DNA from: Rhizophlyctis rosea
Taxonomy: Eukaryota; Chytridiomycota; Chytridiomycetes; Rhizophlyctidales; Rhizophlyctidaceae
Length of the DNA: 64,000 bases
Assembly (NCBI GenBank): GCA_027596075.1
Contig: JADGJC010000094.1
Location: 62,001-126,000, forward strand
Reading direction: 5' to 3'
Shown: one piece after another, positions 60,701 through 64,000 of the stretch
Numbering within the stretch: position 1 is the stretch's first letter
Layout: each line of letters opens with the position of its first letter
Position numbers and translations under genes: made by a program
The notes under the pieces: model-generated
Told to the model about the DNA's origin: nothing
Database searches by the model: none
The model's input: only the letters and a program-made list of their open reading frames with translations

Positions 60701-63700
60701 ATCAGCACAAGCCCAACACCACCCCAAGAAACAACCAACCCGCATCACTCACCCGACAAAACGCAACAAACAACCCCCTCCTCCACTCCCCATACCTCCT
60801 TCCAGCCCTCTCCCCTGCCCCATAAATCCGATCCAAAGAAGGACAATTAAACGCCAACCCAGACTTCCCAAACTTCCCATCCTCCTTCTTCTTCCTTCCT
60901 CCATCCCCACCACCATCCCTCTCCTCTCCATCAACCTCCTCCTCAACCCCCTCCCCCAACGCCCCTTCCCCCCTCCCCCCACCATCAACCCTCTCCTTAA
61001 CCTCCTTCACCCTCGCATAAAACCCCTTCCAAAACGCATGCACACCCGCCTGCGCAGCCGAACAAAGCACTTTAGTCGCTTCCGCCCACATAGGCGTGAA
61101 CGGGATGCTGAAAACCGCCAGGGAATAGAGAGTGGGAATGTCGGCGTATAATGGAGGGATGGTACGCGATTGCGTCATGGTGTCTAGACGGCGAAGGAGG
61201 ACGGCTTTTTCGCGGGAGTGGGCGAGGGTGGAGGGGATTTGGTCGGTTGAGAGGCAGAGTTGGAGGATCTGTATGGGTGTGTTATTTGGAGGGGGGGTTG
61301 TTAGGTGGAGGGAGGAAAGAGAGACTTGCGAGAAGTACGTACCGTACAAGGCCCATGGAACGCACTATCCTTTACAGGTCGGAAGGGCAACTGCTCATAA
61401 CAAACCAAAATCCTCAACGTGCTCTGCCTCACGGCCTCATCCATGCTCCCAACATTATCCTTCAAAAGCGGATACACCTTCTCAAACGCAGCAACAGAAA
61501 GGTCCACCTCATCCTTGGCCCTGACAACGATCAACAATAACGTAAGTAAACCGAACTAACGCTACGACGACAGAACAACAAAAACATGGACCCCAAAACT
61601 CACCCATCCCTCAAAGCCTCCAAAAACTCCGCAACCCTCCCCAACGCCCCTCCAACACCCCTAACACCCTCCACCATCCCCCCCTCCCCCATAACAACCT
61701 CCCAAACCCCACTCAACCTCCCTTCCTCCTTAGCCCTAACACTCCGTCTCGTCAACGCTCCCAATACCTCCCCACTAAAAACCTTCAAAACCCTCTCCGC
61801 CTTCCCATCCCCAACATCAAACCTCGTCCCTACCACATCAACCAGCAGATCCCGTAAAGCGTTGAATACTACGTTAAAGGGTGAGGCGACGTGTTCCAAA
61901 CACGTCATAGCAGCCGTCACAACACCAAAACTTGTATCTTCCCCCCCATCCCCATCAATCGTAACACTCCCAGCTAAAAGAGCCTCACCCTTCCAGTCCC
62001 TCTTCTTCGACACCATAGCTATAAGTTCCCCAACAATATCAACCGCCTCTTTCTTTCCTTTCCCCGGCGCCAACTTGATTAGGCCTTCCTGGGTTTTCCA
62101 AAGATGCGGGACTTTGGTGATGATGGAGGGGAGTGTTTCGGTGAAGAGGTTGTTGAGGTAGAGGAGGAAGGAAGGGGGGTTGCGGGAGAAGTTGGTTTGG
62201 ATGTAGCTGGGGGTGGGGAAATATGGTTGGATTTAGGATACGATGGCATTGTGGATGTGGAGGCAGAAGAAACGACATACCTGAAAACTTTGGGCAAAAC
62301 AACATCAGGGAACGGCTCCCACCCACTCGTAGCGGCCAACGTATCACAAAATGCCAAAACGTATTGTTCGTCCTAAACCAGAAAGCACACATCAGAACAA
62401 ATCCACGCGAACAAGCAAATGATCCCAAAATCTTACCTTCAACGCAAAAACCTGATCCAAAATCGCCGTCCCATCAATCACAACCTCCATCTGATTAGAC
62501 GTCAACAGCAACACTGTCTGGAACTCCCGCAGTGATCGTAGCGTAAAGGCGGGTACATCAGACATCGAGAAGATGGTGCGAGTGAATTCCGAGGCAATGG
62601 CGTAGAATGGTTTTCGATCTGAACATTCACCATCAGTACACGTCCAAAGGTAGAAAAGTGCATGTCACTCCCATAAAAACATACCATCCAACTTCTTCCC
62701 TTTCCGAATCCCCACCAAAATCCCCGCCAACCCCATCGTCTTTCCCAACCTCATCATCGCCACCTCCTTCTCCTCACCACTCTTGTCTCTCGACGCCTCC
62801 ACCCCCTCCGTCTCCCTTTTCAACGCCTCCATCAAATAATCCCACAACTCCCCAGCATGCTCCTTCGCAACATGATGTCCAATCAACACATGCGTTTTCC
62901 GCGCCATGTCGTATGCTACATCATCTTCGTCCAATCCACCGTCCAGCACCGCCTCCAGCAGTCGTTGGAGGATGAGTTTGGCGCTTGAGTTGATGTTGTC
63001 TTTTACTGACTGTTGAATGTCAAGGTTCCGCGTCAGATGTGCCGCACGCTCCCTCCAGATTACAGTCAAACAAACCTTGATAGTCTCATAAAACAACAAA
63101 CTGACACCCTCGCAGTACTCAGCGCGTGAATCCACTCTCAATGACTGGACGATGTGGCGATACGTCATCTCGGCGGCTTGTCCTTTTACTTTGCGGAGAA
63201 GGAAACCGAACGCCTCGGCGGCGAAACGGCGGATGAAGGGTTTGTTGTCTTTTAGGTAGGGTTCGAGGAGTCTGCATACGCGAAATTAGATGAAGTGATG
63301 CGGCCGTTTGGTTTGATGGAAGATGAGGCTTACTGGTATGTTGCGATAATATCTAAAAGAAGCTCCTTCCACAGATATTTGAATTGATATGCGAGGGCGC
63401 TGAATGCTGCCTCCAACACTTTGATATCAGGAGAACTGAGCATCTTCAGGATGCTCGAGCATATTGTTGGGAAATGAGGGTAGAACTCTTCTTGGAGATC
63501 TTTTGCCAGTGCCGTACATAACCTAAATCGTCAATCTCAGCCATGTTGTCCGCTATTAGCAATGCACAGGCCATCTCCCAAAACTTACTCCAACAAAGGC
63601 TCATACGCCAAACTCCCCGCCTCGTCCAAACTCGATGCGAGCAGAGTAACAATTTTGTCTTTGTGGTATAGTATTTGGACAAGCGAAAGAGTGTAGGGAC

Positions 63701-64000
63701 GGACTGCGCGGACAAAGTGGGTGAATGTTATTGTGATGTTGAGTTCTGTCCATCTTTCGAGGCATTGTTTGAAGTGGGAATCGTTCTCCTACGGGATATC
63801 ATTGTTTTAGGCCATTATGTGATGCTTTTAGCTCAAAGCACGCTCAGCTTACGTCGGGTTCTCCTTCACCGCGGACGAGACGGTGGACCACGTCTATCTT
63901 GACGTTCTTCACCCGTTCTCGGAAGGGAGCGAACTTTGTGACGTATCAGGAGTTAGCAATGCGCTTCGTGTACCACGACAAACAGCACGTCAGTCATACC
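54767..64000 (-). CDS. UTP20: UTP20, small-subunit processome component (5' end outside window)
   Basis: Large HEAT/ARM-repeat protein of the SSU processome, required for 18S rRNA processing in the nucleolus. The most upstream coding visible, near 63900, is FRERVKNVKIDVVHR, matching the UTP20 N-terminal region; a stop codon just before it implies an earlier exon beyond 64000, so the gene is 5'-partial. It continues VRAVRPYTLSLVQILYHKDK, KPFIRRFAAEAFGFLLRKVK and a single huge exon of about 5.4 kb from 60667 with SLALDCILTWRQPGVVLLEE and LISRHGLSSRAERRGRRAAI. The C-terminus is strongly basic (NPEAHAKRRLQKNEMKRSNR, KVKMGINKRMKNV), stop at 54767. Acidic Glu runs lie near 57900. Introns cluster in the N-terminal 3 kb and near the 3' end. 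Strand composition alternates along the exon. Confidence 0.92.

Overview
The window is nuclear DNA from a fungus, most likely an early-diverging, chytrid-like one. The genes are split by many short GT...AG introns. Conserved eukaryotic proteins (NAA10, QNS1, NOT1, HIS6, NAD(P)HX epimerase, a gamma-tubulin complex subunit, UTP20) are mixed with fungal families (Zn2Cys6 regulator, MATA-type HMG box, chitin-binding type-1/CBM18 modules, secreted subtilase). The lineage is inferred from gene content only; no rRNA or mitochondrial marker is present.

Layout. 0.1-13.5 kb is conserved housekeeping: a small Lys-tailed protein (-), NAA10 N-acetyltransferase (+), glutamine-dependent NAD+ synthetase (-), and the CCR4-NOT scaffold NOT1 (+), which shares a divergent promoter with NAD+ synthetase. 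14-23.2 kb holds a P-loop ATPase (-), a secreted GH5 glycosidase with four Cys-rich chitin-binding-like modules (+), a small Myb/SANT protein (-) and a secreted subtilase (+). 23.5-31 kb is accessory: a MATA-type HMG-box regulator with a Gln-rich tail (-), a hairpin-bearing tandem repeat, a dispersed repeat, a C2H2 zinc-finger gene (-) and a frameshifted F-box/ankyrin-like pseudogene (-). 31.5-44 kb holds HIS6 (+) with an upstream Gcn4-type site, a GCP5/6-type gamma-tubulin complex subunit (+), NAD(P)HX epimerase (-) and a Zn2Cys6 regulator (+). 44.9-53.3 kb is lineage-specific and partly decayed: a two-module Cys-rich secreted protein, a trypsin-fold protein with Cys at the expected Ser position and an in-frame stop, an NmrA-like pseudogene, several orphan ORFs and a BTB gene with an in-frame stop. 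53.3-54.7 kb is repeat-bearing intergenic DNA. 54.8 kb to the end is UTP20 (-), whose 5' end lies beyond the window.

Functional links are loose, as expected in a fungus. QNS1 and the NAD(P)HX epimerase both serve NAD supply and repair; NAA10, NOT1 and UTP20 act in protein, mRNA and ribosome biogenesis; the GH5 enzyme, subtilase and Cys-rich protein form a secreted group.

The most unusual signal is compositional. Several genes alternate abruptly, within single exons, between A+C-rich and G+T-rich stretches (about 72-88% by hand count). Neither strand nor domain boundaries explain this. Exon boundaries were read by eye from GT/AG sites and frame, so gene spans are firmer than internal splice sites.
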